The position numbers were made by a program, and so were the translations under genes. From CBDAUN01 sp965214615 (lineage in GTDB: Bacteria; Pseudomonadota; Gammaproteobacteria; Arenicellales; JAJDZL01): a stretch of 64,000 nt of DNA. The notes beneath the pieces were generated by a model. That model was given only the letters and a program-made list of their open reading frames with translations. It was not told the origin of the DNA and searched no databases. Shown here piece by piece: positions 25,332-34,704 of the stretch; the stretch's first letter is position 1, and each line of letters starts with the position of its first letter. The stretch is from the NCBI GenBank assembly GCA_965214615.1, contig OZ243952.1, positions 1,364,001 through 1,428,000 of the forward strand. Direction: 5' to 3'.

Positions 25332-26182
25332 TGCGCCACTTCAAGGATGATGTCGTGCTTGGACAATGTGTGCTGGAATTGGGCAGTTCGCTTTGTCGGG
25401 TCAATCGACATCAGACGCCAACCTGTTCGAATTTCGCCGGGAGCCAGCATCGCCAAGCGCCCCTCGAGCGAAATTACGGCATTCCACTTGGAATGCCACA
25501 AGTCAATTGCGATGAGAGCAAACGGCGGCCGCACTCGCTTATCCTGCCCGTTTGCGGACTCTGGCCGAATCAGTTCACCGGCAATGTCAGTCAGTTTGTG
25601 CTCTAGGACGCTCAATCGTGACAGGATGTCGGCCAATGTGCTTCCCGACATCTGATCCAATGATTCGACAATCGCCCGCTGAGTAATTTCTATGCTCGAC
25701 AGTTGTCTGTCCAAGTATGCATGCGCGTCCTCGTTGGACTGAAGTCTGTATTGCACATTTTCTACGACGGATTCAATACTTGACGAATGCGCTGTCGCCG
25801 AAGCACGTTTACCTTGAGTCTCTCGATTCGGCAGACCGCCGCCTCCAAGGTCTTCGGATTCAGGGTCAAGCTTGGCGATAGCATGATCGCCCGCACTGAC
25901 TTCCGGCTCCGCAAGTCCTAGGATCTCGACAACGTTCTGGGATTGAGCGTTTGCTGCTGAAATCGCCATCATCACAATTGCGCATAGTGCTGCGATTCGG
26001 GTGGCGCATGCGCAGTGACGCTGAAACTTCACTGTCGCTGAGTTCGCATGCGTCACTGTGCAACTCAAATTTCCTGCATGGAATCCGAGTCGTCGCGCGA
26101 AATTGGCCGCTTGCAAGAATAACCGGCGTGAGTCTGACTGCTGTGCGGGCAGTGATTCATTGACTGATATTGTTGGCAGCAT
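25328..26182 (-). CDS. Unrecognised exported protein between pilus and secretion genes
   Basis: 284 residues from the ATG at 26182, or 234 from a GTG at 26032 that would put a signal peptide (ending A-A-N-A-Q) at the very N-terminus; I think the shorter form is likely. The mature protein has a disordered acidic region, a coiled-coil segment (about residues 140-200 of the long form) and a small beta-rich C-terminal domain with G-W-R-L-M-S-I-D. That domain recalls the pilus assembly PilP fold, which binds secretins. Its position after the prepilin peptidase gene is where pilM lies in related elements, but the sequence does not let me call it PilM. Confidence 0.5.
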   Translation of the reverse strand: MLPTISVNESLPAQQSDSRRLFLQAANFARRLGFHAGNLSCTVTHANSATVKFQRHCACATRIAALCAIVMMAISAANAQSQNVVEILGLAEPEVSAGDHAIAKLDPESEDLGGGGLPNRETQGKRASATAHSSSIESVVENVQYRLQSNEDAHAYLDRQLSSIEITQRAIVESLDQMSGSTLADILSRLSVLEHKLTDIAGELIRPESANGQDKRVRPPFALIAIDLWHSKWNAVISLEGRLAMLAPGEIRTGWRLMSIDPTKRTAQFQHTLSKHDIILEVAQ

Positions 26183-26285
26183 TGGTCGTCACCTCTTGCT
26201 TGGTCACATGGATTTCATTGGATGGGATTCGAGTTGTCTCTTGCTGGAGCGATTCTTTCGTGTGCATGCCGACTGATTCCGATGC

Positions 26286-26768
26286 TTAGGCAAAGCTGAA
26301 ACTACCTGGAATTTCCAGCAATGCCAAGCCAGTTCCGGCGGCTGATAGACCGACTCCGAGCGGCATAGGACGATTTTGCCGTGCATAGACTGCCAGGGTT
26401 AGTGTTGCGGCAACGATTATTGCAGGAGCCAGAACCTGCCATCCGAACCAGGCGCCCAGGGCGGCAAGCAGCTTTGCGTCTCCCAGTCCGATGCCGGGCT
26501 TTCCGTGCAATGCAAGGCGAATGTCATGCGCCATGCGTATGCTCAGGTAGCCTCCGGCTGCGCCGAATACCGCCTCGGCCGGCGTCGCGAAGCAGGAACT
26601 TGTATTTACGAGCAGTCCGAGCCATACCAGCGGTTGCGTGAAATGATCAGGAAGACGGTTTGTCTTGTGATCGCAAACAGCCAGAATTGCGAGTATCGCG
26701 ACCAGGGCAGTCAATGCTGCAGTGTCAATCAAGGAACTGGACAAGGCAAATTCGGAAGATTGACGCAT
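26286..26768 (-). CDS. Prepilin peptidase (A24 family) of the type IVb pilus
   Basis: A 160-residue aspartyl peptidase of the inner membrane that cleaves prepilins before assembly. The two catalytic aspartates are in C-D-H-K-T-N-R-L-P-D and in the family motif G-L-G-D-A-K-L-L-A-A-L-G-A-W. There is no N-terminal methyltransferase domain, as usual for the plasmid and island versions. The ATG at 26768 is chosen because the upstream start (26852) would overlap the PilV gene by 70 bases. It would process PilS and PilV encoded just upstream. Confidence 0.82.
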   Translation of the reverse strand: MRQSSEFALSSSLIDTAALTALVAILAILAVCDHKTNRLPDHFTQPLVWLGLLVNTSSCFATPAEAVFGAAGGYLSIRMAHDIRLALHGKPGIGLGDAKLLAALGAWFGWQVLAPAIIVAATLTLAVYARQNRPMPLGVGLSAAGTGLALLEIPGSFSFA

Positions 26769-26782
26769 TCGCGGCAAACACG

Positions 26783-28165
26783 CTACTTCACGCAGTCTTC
26801 GTTGCGGACAACTTGGCAGTATGAGAAGAATGTAATGGATCGATTCTGGCACGCAAGAGTCAATGAATTTCTGACTTGATAGGTTTTGGTGATTCCGTTC
26901 GACGGCCTTCGGGTCTGAACCTTGCAGTAGTCGCTGGTCTTAACGCACTTCCAATCGTCATGGCTGTTATAGTGATACCCTAGGTTCTTCTGATCGGATT
27001 TGACCTTGCCTAGCGACGGCGAACATATCGTGGGCGACGTCGTCGTATCATCATCTTTCAAGTCGTCAATTCGCTTTGAATGCTCTTCAAGCTTCTCTGT
27101 ATTCTTATCGACCGTAGCGTCCAAGTCTTCAATGTCTTGCGTGTTGCTTCGCACATCTCCTGTCAGTGCACGAAGATCGGTGTCGATCCGCAGTACATCG
27201 CCGTCAATCCGGGCGATGTCAGAGCGTTGATCAAGATGTTGAAAACCTTTGCCCTGCGCCCCGAAGTCAGCCTCGATCAGCAGTGAATTGCTCACGGTCG
27301 CCGATGCGACATCCAGCGATGCGGCCAGAATGTCTCCTGTTGAAACAATGTCGCCGCTGCTGACAGACAAGTCTCCGCCTCCGGTAACCTCAAGTCCGCT
27401 ACCAGCTGGACTGATCGCCATCATGTTTTCGAAAGTGATGCCGCCGACCATGCGATTGGATCCGTCGAGTCGCAAGAATGGAGCGTCGCCTTCGATAGCG
27501 CCTACTGTGGCCTGCAACCCGGCCAAGGCATCGATTTCAGATTGGTCAAATCCCGCTTCGCCAGGATCACGCTCCAATCCTGCAGGATCGTCGCGTCGAA
27601 ACTCGACGACATAGTACCCGAGCACTCCTGCGCCGGAATTTTCGTTGGCCTCGGAAAGGGCGATTGCGGCCAGGTCGGGCCGCGCATCCGGTAAGTTGTC
27701 GCTGTTGTCATCATTGCCGTTGCGAAAAATTCCAAAGTCGATTGTCCCAGTGACTCCGTCAGGCGAAACTGCGACATTGATCCTAAGGTCAGAGAGTTTG
27801 ACCGGCGATCCGTCCGCGGCGGTCGCGAACGGAATTGCCGTTTGCGCGGCGAAATTGCAAGGAAGAAACTGCTTTATGCTTGGATCGCTGCAATCTTGCA
27901 GATCGGTAATTGCGAGCACAGTATCTGCCGCAGGAGGGTCTTCAGCCAGCATGACCGATGCCGCCTTGGCATATGCTGCTATCGCGCGGCCTGCCTCACG
28001 CGCCTTTTTCACATTGGTTTCCTGCGCTTGCATTTGCGCCCACGCAATAAACAGAGCAATTCCCAAGGAGATGACAATCAAGGCTTCGACTACGGTGACC
28101 GCGCCAAGTTCGCGTTGTCGTCTCACATTGCGCTGTCTGGTAAATTTTCCGAGTTGTTTTTTCAT
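26783..28165 (-). CDS. pilV: PilV-like minor pilin / adhesin
   Basis: A 460-residue type IVb minor pilin. The prepilin signature is L-G followed by A-V-T-V-V-E and a hydrophobic helix; a basic leader of about 20 residues precedes it. The middle (about 220-400) is repeat-like beta structure and a coiled coil, and the last 65 residues carry eight cysteines. PilV tips recognise recipients in R64-like thick pili. In R64 the C-terminus is switched by a shufflon; here I see no alternative C-terminal segments or recombination repeats. ATG 28165 follows a GAAGAG site; an upstream in-frame start at 28246 would overlap PilS. Confidence 0.75.
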   Translation of the reverse strand: MKKQLGKFTRQRNVRRQRELGAVTVVEALIVISLGIALFIAWAQMQAQETNVKKAREAGRAIAAYAKAASVMLAEDPPAADTVLAITDLQDCSDPSIKQFLPCNFAAQTAIPFATAADGSPVKLSDLRINVAVSPDGVTGTIDFGIFRNGNDDNSDNLPDARPDLAAIALSEANENSGAGVLGYYVVEFRRDDPAGLERDPGEAGFDQSEIDALAGLQATVGAIEGDAPFLRLDGSNRMVGGITFENMMAISPAGSGLEVTGGGDLSVSSGDIVSTGDILAASLDVASATVSNSLLIEADFGAQGKGFQHLDQRSDIARIDGDVLRIDTDLRALTGDVRSNTQDIEDLDATVDKNTEKLEEHSKRIDDLKDDDTTTSPTICSPSLGKVKSDQKNLGYHYNSHDDWKCVKTSDYCKVQTRRPSNGITKTYQVRNSLTLACQNRSITFFSYCQVVRNEDCVK

Positions 28166-28197
28166 GGCATAGCTCTTCAACAAGTAACTTGCCAAGC

Positions 28198-28758
28198 CTA
28201 GCTTGAAAAGACCCAGGCGACATCGGGAGGCGTGGAGGCTGAGCACAAATTGCCGATATTGGTCGGTGCCGTATTTTCGTCATCCGGCGCCAGATCGACT
28301 TCAGTGCCGCCGATGGATACGGTTTCAGCGATATCGACCGACGCGGCGACCATCGATGAGCAGCCATTGGACGGCATGTCTTCAAATGTGACTGTGAAGT
28401 TCTGACCGTTTCCTGCAATGGCTATGTCGCCGCCCCATGGATGCCTGACGTTTGTGCCGGAAATGAAATTGCGCGGAAAACCTGACAGGTCCGCCGCCAA
28501 TTCGGTAGTCAGGCCGTCAAAGTCGTTTCGTCCTCCGAATGTGGCGCGTATTGATGTGGCGATTTGAGCCAATCCTGATAGTCCGCTTGATGCGTTTCGG
28601 GATTCAATCAATGCCGGGACCCCGGCAAACACGGCGGCGAGTACAGTTGCGCCTACGCCCAGCGCGATCAGAGTTTCGGCAACCGTGATTGCGCCGAGTT
28701 CGAGATTGTCTTCGGCAGTTCTTGGCTGTCCGATTTTTGCTGTAATTGATTTGATCAT
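28198..28758 (-). CDS. pilS: PilS-like major type IVb pilin
   Basis: A 186-residue prepilin with a 22-residue leader ending in E-L-G, then A-I-T-V-A-E and a hydrophobic helix, followed by a globular domain with two pairs of cysteines. The sequence of the cleavage region is close to that of PilV, so one peptidase can serve both. Gene order (after PilR, before PilV) and size match the major pilin of thick conjugative pili, which help stabilise mating in liquid. Confidence 0.82.
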   Translation of the reverse strand: MIKSITAKIGQPRTAEDNLELGAITVAETLIALGVGATVLAAVFAGVPALIESRNASSGLSGLAQIATSIRATFGGRNDFDGLTTELAADLSGFPRNFISGTNVRHPWGGDIAIAGNGQNFTVTFEDMPSNGCSSMVAASVDIAETVSIGGTEVDLAPDDENTAPTNIGNLCSASTPPDVAWVFSS

Positions 28759-28788
28759 TGTTTTCGCTCCTAGGTAATTGAAAATAAT

Positions 28789-29838
28789 TTAGTAAACTGA
28801 CTGCTGGATGGAAAATGCCACGTTCGCGATTCCGACGTAGATCCAGATTGCGACCGCTGCAATGAGAAGCAGCAGAAATGCCGACAAGGCCTTGGTCATT
28901 CGTTCAAGATTGGCCAAGGCGCGCTCTACGTCTTCAGCGGCGATGCGGTCGGACCGCTCGCTGAATTTTCCAATGCGGTCGTAGATTCTTAAATCTTCGA
29001 GAGTTTCATCCGAAAATAATCCAGTATTCAGCGCAGACTCGATCGGTGCGCCCGAATAAAGGCGGGAACGCATGGTTCTAACGTGGGCGGCCAGATAGGT
29101 TGGCAGCCCCCGCTCCAGCTGGTCAAGAGCCCGCAGTCTTTGCACTCCTGCGCGCATCAGCGCCAGCCAGGCGACGAGCACTTCGGGGCCGGCGAATTTT
29201 CGATAGATGGCGAATGGCGGAAACCATTCGAGTTTCGCCCTCACGCTGCCAGACCATCTTGATGCGGAAGTCAGCGATCCCACAAGAAGCAGCATCAATC
29301 CGGCGCATGTGAAAATCCCCCAGTTGCGCAGCCATTCAGAGAACCGCAGTACGCTAACGGAAACAGCAGGCCAATGCTGCTCATCAAGGACCCCGCCCAT
29401 GATGTTCAGTGCGTACTGAGGAAGCACTGACAATACGATGCCTCCGATTGCCAGCAAAGTGCAGGGGTAGGCGAGCCCGGCTGCCAGGGTCGTTGCCAAT
29501 TTTGCGCGCACGCTGGCGATTTGTGCGGCCTGCGCGAATCCCTCCGCGATACGTCCCTCCTGAGTCAGTTCTATGACAAGTAATTCCTCGCGGGGAATCC
29601 AGTTTTGCGCCGCGTCGGAAAAACGGGCAGATTTCATGGCATCGGCTTGATGCTGCACAAATCCGCTCATTGCGCCGTGCACCTGGCTCTGGCTAAGGAA
29701 GTCCATTGCGATTCCGATTGGCACGCCGCCTTCCGTGAGCGAGCCGATGCGCTCCCAGAGTCCGCATCGCGCCGAAGGAGAAAGACGGAATCTGACTAGG
29801 CCGATTAGCCTGATGATCCGGTCAAGCAATTGTTGCAT
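28789..29838 (-). CDS. pilR: PilR-like type II/IV pilus inner-membrane platform protein
   Basis: A 349-residue member of the T2SSF family with two repeats of the cytoplasmic helical domain and about three to four membrane helices (near 115-140, 170-195 and 320-345). It forms the inner-membrane platform on which the pilus ATPase acts. Conserved family pattern: first-domain G-V-P-I-G-I-A-M-D-F-L and second-domain G-A-P-I-E-S-A-L-N-T-G-L-F at the expected distance. It overlaps pilQ by 17 bases. Confidence 0.85.
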   Translation of the reverse strand: MQQLLDRIIRLIGLVRFRLSPSARCGLWERIGSLTEGGVPIGIAMDFLSQSQVHGAMSGFVQHQADAMKSARFSDAAQNWIPREELLVIELTQEGRIAEGFAQAAQIASVRAKLATTLAAGLAYPCTLLAIGGIVLSVLPQYALNIMGGVLDEQHWPAVSVSVLRFSEWLRNWGIFTCAGLMLLLVGSLTSASRWSGSVRAKLEWFPPFAIYRKFAGPEVLVAWLALMRAGVQRLRALDQLERGLPTYLAAHVRTMRSRLYSGAPIESALNTGLFSDETLEDLRIYDRIGKFSERSDRIAAEDVERALANLERMTKALSAFLLLLIAAVAIWIYVGIANVAFSIQQSVY

Positions 29839-31441
29839 CGTTATTTCCAGTATGAATGTATGCGAGATTTGATCTCAGTGATGACGCCAGAGGTTCAAGC
29901 GGGCCGATCCTCCACTCTACGTCTGTCGGAGCGACTTTTCCCTTTGCAATAAGGCGAACCCCGTGCTCGATGGCAGGCTGCCCGTTCAGATTTTCCAGCC
30001 ATTGACGCTTGGCCGAAGTAAAGTCTCCGCGACGAAGAAGGTCCAGCAGTTGATCGTCCGGAGCGACTATTTCAGATACAACGGTGCGTCCGGTCACGCC
30101 GTTTTGACGGCATTGCTCGCAGCCGGAACCGCGAAATGAAAGCCGATTCGATTCAAAGCCCCGCGATTCCAGAGCGATCACGGCCCGTTCGACAAATCGA
30201 TTCCGCCGTTGACCCGGGTCCGATGCTTGGAGCCATTGATTTGCGCCTATTCTGCAATTCGGGCACAGCAACGGAACAAGCGACTGATGAATTAGTCCCT
30301 TTAGGATGTCTGGCGCGCACAGCAGCGATGACTCAACGCCGATTCCAGTCAGGCGCCCGACGATCCCAAGAGCCGTCGAAGCGTGTACTGTCGTATAGAC
30401 CCTGTGTCCCGATTGAGCAAACTTGATTGTCAACACAGCGGACTGCAAGTCGCGAATTTCGCCGACCATCAATGTGTCGGGATCGCAACGAAGCGCGCCT
30501 TGAATTGCAAAGGAAAATTCATCGTCGGCCGCCATCCCCCGTCTGCGTACAACCGGTACTTGCGACGCGCCGCTGATAACGCGCTCCGGCGGGTCTTCTA
30601 CAGTAATGATCCGAAGCCGACCGCTGTGCATATCCAATTCCTCGTGAAGCATGGCGACAATTGAGGTGCTCTTGCCGCTGCCGACTCCGCCGGCCATGAC
30701 AACCAAGCCAGTCGAACGTCGCACGAACCGTCGAATCAGGCGTACCTGTCCAGGCTCATAGCCGAGTTCATTCAACGTCATTGTTTCTCCGCTGCCCGGC
30801 AGAATTCGCAGCACCATGTCATATCCGTCAGGAGAGGCTGGAATGGTGCCGATTCTGACTCTTACCCGTCCGCCGTCCGGCAAGATTGTGTCGAGTACCG
30901 CATCCTGAGGTTCATGGCGGTTCCAGGTCACCTCCTGTTCGTCTCCCATTACTTCGTATATGAACCGGCAGGTTCTGTCAGCCTGCGACTCCGTCCACTC
31001 TCCATGGTCGACAACCCGGCCATCAACGCGGAAACTTACTGTCGCGGTCTTTCTTCGTCGAACAATGTGAATGTCGGACGCTCCGTCTGCCACCGCGCGT
31101 GCCAATAAGATCCGAACATCGTCCCGATAGCGCACATAGTCCAAGTCCATCGGCTTGGAATTCGAGTCTCCGGCATCCCACTGGGCGTAGATGGCTTCGA
31201 GTTGCTCGCTGGAAATCTCGATTTGTTTGATGACTTGAATATTGAGGCGCTTCAGACTCTCCCTTAATCTCGATTTCAATCGAACTGGAAATTGCAGCGA
31301 GGTGTACAGGATGTAAGCTGCCGTCGGTGGACTGTCTTCAGATACCGCAGCAACAAACGCCTGCTCCTGCTTATCAATTTTTATCGCAGTTCCCGAAACT
31401 CCTGTGAGCAGAACTTTGAATTTTGGAACTTCGCTACTCAT
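29822..31441 (-). CDS. pilQ: PilQ-like type IV pilus assembly ATPase
   Basis: A 539-residue secretion ATPase of the GspE/PilB group that drives pilus extension. Walker A (G-G-V-G-S-G-K-S-T) is near residue 250 with an Asp box, I-T-V-E-D-P-P, and a His box region following; a four-cysteine-like zinc motif is suggested by C-P-N-C and C-E-Q-C. The name follows the R64/PAPI-1 convention and is unrelated to the Pseudomonas PilQ secretin. The ATG at 31441 has an ACAGGA site and overlaps the pilP stop by 8 bases; a longer frame to 31519 is not needed. Confidence 0.87.
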   Translation of the reverse strand: MSSEVPKFKVLLTGVSGTAIKIDKQEQAFVAAVSEDSPPTAAYILYTSLQFPVRLKSRLRESLKRLNIQVIKQIEISSEQLEAIYAQWDAGDSNSKPMDLDYVRYRDDVRILLARAVADGASDIHIVRRRKTATVSFRVDGRVVDHGEWTESQADRTCRFIYEVMGDEQEVTWNRHEPQDAVLDTILPDGGRVRVRIGTIPASPDGYDMVLRILPGSGETMTLNELGYEPGQVRLIRRFVRRSTGLVVMAGGVGSGKSTSIVAMLHEELDMHSGRLRIITVEDPPERVISGASQVPVVRRRGMAADDEFSFAIQGALRCDPDTLMVGEIRDLQSAVLTIKFAQSGHRVYTTVHASTALGIVGRLTGIGVESSLLCAPDILKGLIHQSLVPLLCPNCRIGANQWLQASDPGQRRNRFVERAVIALESRGFESNRLSFRGSGCEQCRQNGVTGRTVVSEIVAPDDQLLDLLRRGDFTSAKRQWLENLNGQPAIEHGVRLIAKGKVAPTDVEWRIGPLEPLASSLRSNLAYIHTGNNDATIA

Positions 31442-31940
31442 ATTCCTGTACCGAGCCGGATAGGCCGATGGACAACTGGAACCCGGAGACAGACAGGTCA
31501 ATGCCCCGGGAATGAACATTGATTACTCTTGCCAGGCGAATGACATCTCCTTTCCTAAGCCGGAACTCGCGCCCGTTCAAGCGTGCGTACGCCGTCAATT
31601 GTTCAGGACTGCCTGCAATCGCATAGACTTGCAAATTCTCGTCGAACCAATTGGCCCGCATAAGCGCGCTGTCCGTTTCTGGCTCTATAGCCGGCGATGG
31701 TGGCGCATGGGCGGCGTCTGCGCGCTCCGCCTTTGCCTTCTCAATTTGTGCCAGAACTTCTTCGTACGCAAGAACAGCTTGCAAGATGTCCCTTTGATCT
31801 TGCAGGCAGTCCAGTAACTCGACGGTTTTTGTACTGGACTTGCATTCGACTGGGAAGTTTGCAGATCCGTCTACTGCGAGCGCCGTATTTATCTGCGCTA
31901 GAAACATAGCCGGCAGGACAGCCTTAATGTGTGGATTCAT
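31434..31940 (-). CDS. pilP: PilP-like type IVb pilus protein
   Basis: A 168-residue protein with a signal peptide (ending near A-L-A-V-D), a coiled-coil segment (about 45-75) and a small C-terminal beta domain (R-L-N-G-R-E-F-R-L-R-K-G-D). That layout matches PilP of thick pili, which links the inner-membrane components to the secretin. ATG 31940 sits just upstream of the pilO stop with an AAGGTG site. An upstream in-frame ATG at 32039 would overlap pilO by 116 bases. Confidence 0.75.
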   Translation of the reverse strand: MNPHIKAVLPAMFLAQINTALAVDGSANFPVECKSSTKTVELLDCLQDQRDILQAVLAYEEVLAQIEKAKAERADAAHAPPSPAIEPETDSALMRANWFDENLQVYAIAGSPEQLTAYARLNGREFRLRKGDVIRLARVINVHSRGIDLSVSGFQLSIGLSGSVQEYE

Positions 31941-33150
31941 AGTATTCACCTTGCAGACTCCAACTGACCGCATCGGATAGATCGACGCGGATTCGGGTGA
32001 GTGTGACTGGCCGATTCCCAAATCGCTCAGCTGCAGCAATCGCTGCCTTCAAAGAGTTGCTTGAACCATGCAGCACGGATTTGTTGACATGGAATTTTCT
32101 GCCTGTAGTTCTTGCTTGTTCGAGCGTCCAGCGACCGGGAATTGATGCAAGCGTATCTAGAAAGTCGTGGCGCTCAGTCAAGCCGCCCAGCCGCGTCTCT
32201 GCTGGCGCTACTTCCGAAGCGGGAGCCGGCAGACCGAATGTTTCCGTGACTGTGCCGGATGACTCATCCAGACGCCAAGCGCGTGTTTGAAGATGCCCGG
32301 CCAGGTCCGAAATGTCACCGTGATTCCGTGCCCAGACTGTTTCGACCTTGTCGGCATTCCATTCATGCGACACCACGCGCCAGCCGCCAGCGCGCACCGG
32401 ACGGCGGTACACCGATTTCAGGAAACGGTTCAACAGGGCGCTTGCGTTTTGACTTAGATCGGTCTCCACTTGCAGTTTTTCCTGTACAAACGCTGAATCC
32501 GGCCCCGGCGCATTGGCTACTTCGGCCTGCTTGGCCTGTGCCATGTACAGCTGGTAGGCATGCCAGCCGCCAAGCACGGCCAAAGCTATCGAAAACGATG
32601 CCGCCAATGCCAGCTTTGGATGCTTGATTCGGCGTGCGGATAAAGACTTGCAGATGCCTCTGGAGTCAGGGTCCGAATCTCCGACGATTTCAAGAAAGCT
32701 GGCTTTGACGGCATGCGATAAGGATTCGAAATCTCCAGTGCTGTCATAGCAGGGAATTTCTGTTCCCGCTGCATCCATCTGCAGTTCGTCAAGCCGCGTG
32801 GCGATCTGATCGCGGTCGCCGACCACGTCGCCTGATGGAAATATCGCGCCGTGCTCGACAGCGCACAGCCAATAGCTGTTCGTGTCAATTTGCTCGATGA
32901 CGATGGCAGATGGGAGCGCCGCAGCCAGCCAGGCGGCAGCGCTTTGACAATTGATTTCTTCACTGTTGTATGTGATGCCTGTCTGAAGACCGTCTCTTGT
33001 GGCGATCAGGGCATAGCCCGACGGTGCGGGTTTTAGCGATCTGATATCGCGCTGCACTTTTGATTCGCGCACGTTGGCGGAAACTGAACGAGGTTCCAGC
33101 CAACTCAGTCCGACAGCCAGTCTCATGTCGTTGCATTTCAATATAGCCAT
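31924..33150 (-). CDS. pilO: PilO-like type IVb pilus assembly protein
   Basis: A 408-residue protein: an N-terminal cytoplasmic region of about 170 residues, a single membrane helix near 175-195 (L-A-L-A-A-S-F-S-I-A-L-A-V-L), and a periplasmic region with two beta-rich parts. This topology and the position between the secretin and PilP identify the PilO2 family of thick pili. It starts 3 bases after pilN ends and overlaps pilP. No catalytic motif is expected; the role is structural. Confidence 0.78.
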   Translation of the reverse strand: MAILKCNDMRLAVGLSWLEPRSVSANVRESKVQRDIRSLKPAPSGYALIATRDGLQTGITYNSEEINCQSAAAWLAAALPSAIVIEQIDTNSYWLCAVEHGAIFPSGDVVGDRDQIATRLDELQMDAAGTEIPCYDSTGDFESLSHAVKASFLEIVGDSDPDSRGICKSLSARRIKHPKLALAASFSIALAVLGGWHAYQLYMAQAKQAEVANAPGPDSAFVQEKLQVETDLSQNASALLNRFLKSVYRRPVRAGGWRVVSHEWNADKVETVWARNHGDISDLAGHLQTRAWRLDESSGTVTETFGLPAPASEVAPAETRLGGLTERHDFLDTLASIPGRWTLEQARTTGRKFHVNKSVLHGSSNSLKAAIAAAERFGNRPVTLTRIRVDLSDAVSWSLQGEYYESTH

Positions 33151-33153
33151 CGG

Positions 33154-34704
33154 TCAGACCTGCTTAGCCGAGAGCAGTTGGACGATTTCAAGGTCCGGCT
33201 CGATGATTCGCGGCGTAATCAGCAGGATGAGGCTGGTACGTGAAGCTTCGGCTGATTTTCCGATCGACAGCAGGCCTTTATTACCGCCTTGGGCGGTTCG
33301 TCGGGTGTCGAGACCGGCGACAACCAGAGTTTCTCCGGAACGCAGCAGAACTGGAAGCAGCATTGAACGGGTTTCCAAGTCCGGCAGCTGAATGACCGGA
33401 TCGTTCGGCCCCGCATTGGCAGGAAAGCGACTGATCGATTTAATATACGTCGTCCGTATCGTCGCATGCAGGATCATCTGATTGGTATCCGGAAGAATTC
33501 TGGGCACCACGTTTAGTGCGATGCCGTCCTGCAGCGTACCGGGAATCAGTCGCACGGACGTGCCGTTTTCGTTTTCTACGACCTCTCTTTTTTGCAGATA
33601 CGATGTCTCATCTCCGAAAAAGACAGGCATCGGCTGTCCGTTCAATCCGCGCACGACCGAGGAAGTCAGTTTAGAAACCCGGCTTTCTCCGGCCGACTGC
33701 CGAATGATGGCGGCAACGTTATGAAAATCAGGAAGATCGGACTCTTCAAGCTTCAGGCTGACTAGCGATTCGTCGGCATTGTTTACCGACGTGAGGGTGA
33801 CAAGCCCGCTCTTGCGAGCAAGCTGCACGAATCCTTCCACGGAAAACCCGCTTTCGCCCTTATCCGATTGCTCAATTTCATACAGCTCTACAGCCAGCAG
33901 CACCTGACTTGTAAGATGGCGATTTTTGTTTCGCACCCATTCATCGATCCGGTCAAGTGATTCAGGTGTGTCAATTATCGCCAGTTCCCCCGACTGCGGG
34001 CTGATTGAGACTGCCCCGTCAGGGGAAAGAAGTTCCCGCACGGTTGCTTCGATTTCTGCCCACAGCGTCGAATCATCCATCGATACCGTTACATGATCTT
34101 CAGCGCTCAGATCAGACCCGCCGCGGCCGGATACGGTGCCGGACAGACCAATCGTGGCAACCCATTTGGATTTAACGCCAGGAAAGTAGATCGTCCAGTA
34201 GCGCAATTCCTTGCGAAATAGTTCAATCTTTGAGTTTTTCCACCGCCAGTAGATGCCGTACTGCCCGGACAGCCGGTCAAGTAGGTCCACAGCAGCACCC
34301 GACCAATTCAGGTCCTGCAGCGGCTTCGATCGCAAGTCGGAAGATACGACGACGCGAAGTGAAGTCTCTGCTGCGAGAATCTGGGCAAGAGTTTCGGCGG
34401 TAATGGAATCGGCGAAGTTCAAGTCGACACGCGTATGCAACTGCGGCGGAATTTCCTTGTGCAGTGGCTGAATACGTATGGGTGAGCGTGAGCCGAGATA
34501 GGAAGTGGGAAGCTCGACCACATAGTCCGGGTCTTCGTTGAGCGCCGCGCGCCCGCGCGTGATGCCTTGGTCAATATCGTGCCGCGTAGACTCAGCTTCC
34601 GATTGTGCCTTTTGCGGCAAATTGCAGCCTGTCAGCCCAAAGAACAGCGTGATGAGTGCAAACGCCCAGCCAACTGCAGTCGCTTTGTTCATCGTGGCCA
34701 TCAT
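33154..34704 (-). CDS. pilN: PilN-like outer-membrane secretin (lipoprotein)
   Basis: A 516-residue secretin that forms the outer-membrane pore of the type IVb pilus. A lipoprotein signal (L-T-G-C near residue 27) is followed by N-domains and a C-terminal secretin domain (about 270-500) with P-V-F-F-G-D-E-T-S, G-I-A-L-N-V-V-P-R-I and the closing G-E-T-L-V-V-A-G-L-D. It overlaps the end of pilL by 4 bases (ATGA), so the two are translationally coupled. Confidence 0.87.
   Translation of the reverse strand: MMATMNKATAVGWAFALITLFFGLTGCNLPQKAQSEAESTRHDIDQGITRGRAALNEDPDYVVELPTSYLGSRSPIRIQPLHKEIPPQLHTRVDLNFADSITAETLAQILAAETSLRVVVSSDLRSKPLQDLNWSGAAVDLLDRLSGQYGIYWRWKNSKIELFRKELRYWTIYFPGVKSKWVATIGLSGTVSGRGGSDLSAEDHVTVSMDDSTLWAEIEATVRELLSPDGAVSISPQSGELAIIDTPESLDRIDEWVRNKNRHLTSQVLLAVELYEIEQSDKGESGFSVEGFVQLARKSGLVTLTSVNNADESLVSLKLEESDLPDFHNVAAIIRQSAGESRVSKLTSSVVRGLNGQPMPVFFGDETSYLQKREVVENENGTSVRLIPGTLQDGIALNVVPRILPDTNQMILHATIRTTYIKSISRFPANAGPNDPVIQLPDLETRSMLLPVLLRSGETLVVAGLDTRRTAQGGNKGLLSIGKSAEASRTSLILLITPRIIEPDLEIVQLLSAKQV

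Noticed and set aside
26783..28246. Shufflon at the pilV 3' end
   Set aside because: No alternative tails, inverted 19-bp recombination repeats or Rci recombinase gene are present. The only intact recombinase is at the far end of the element.
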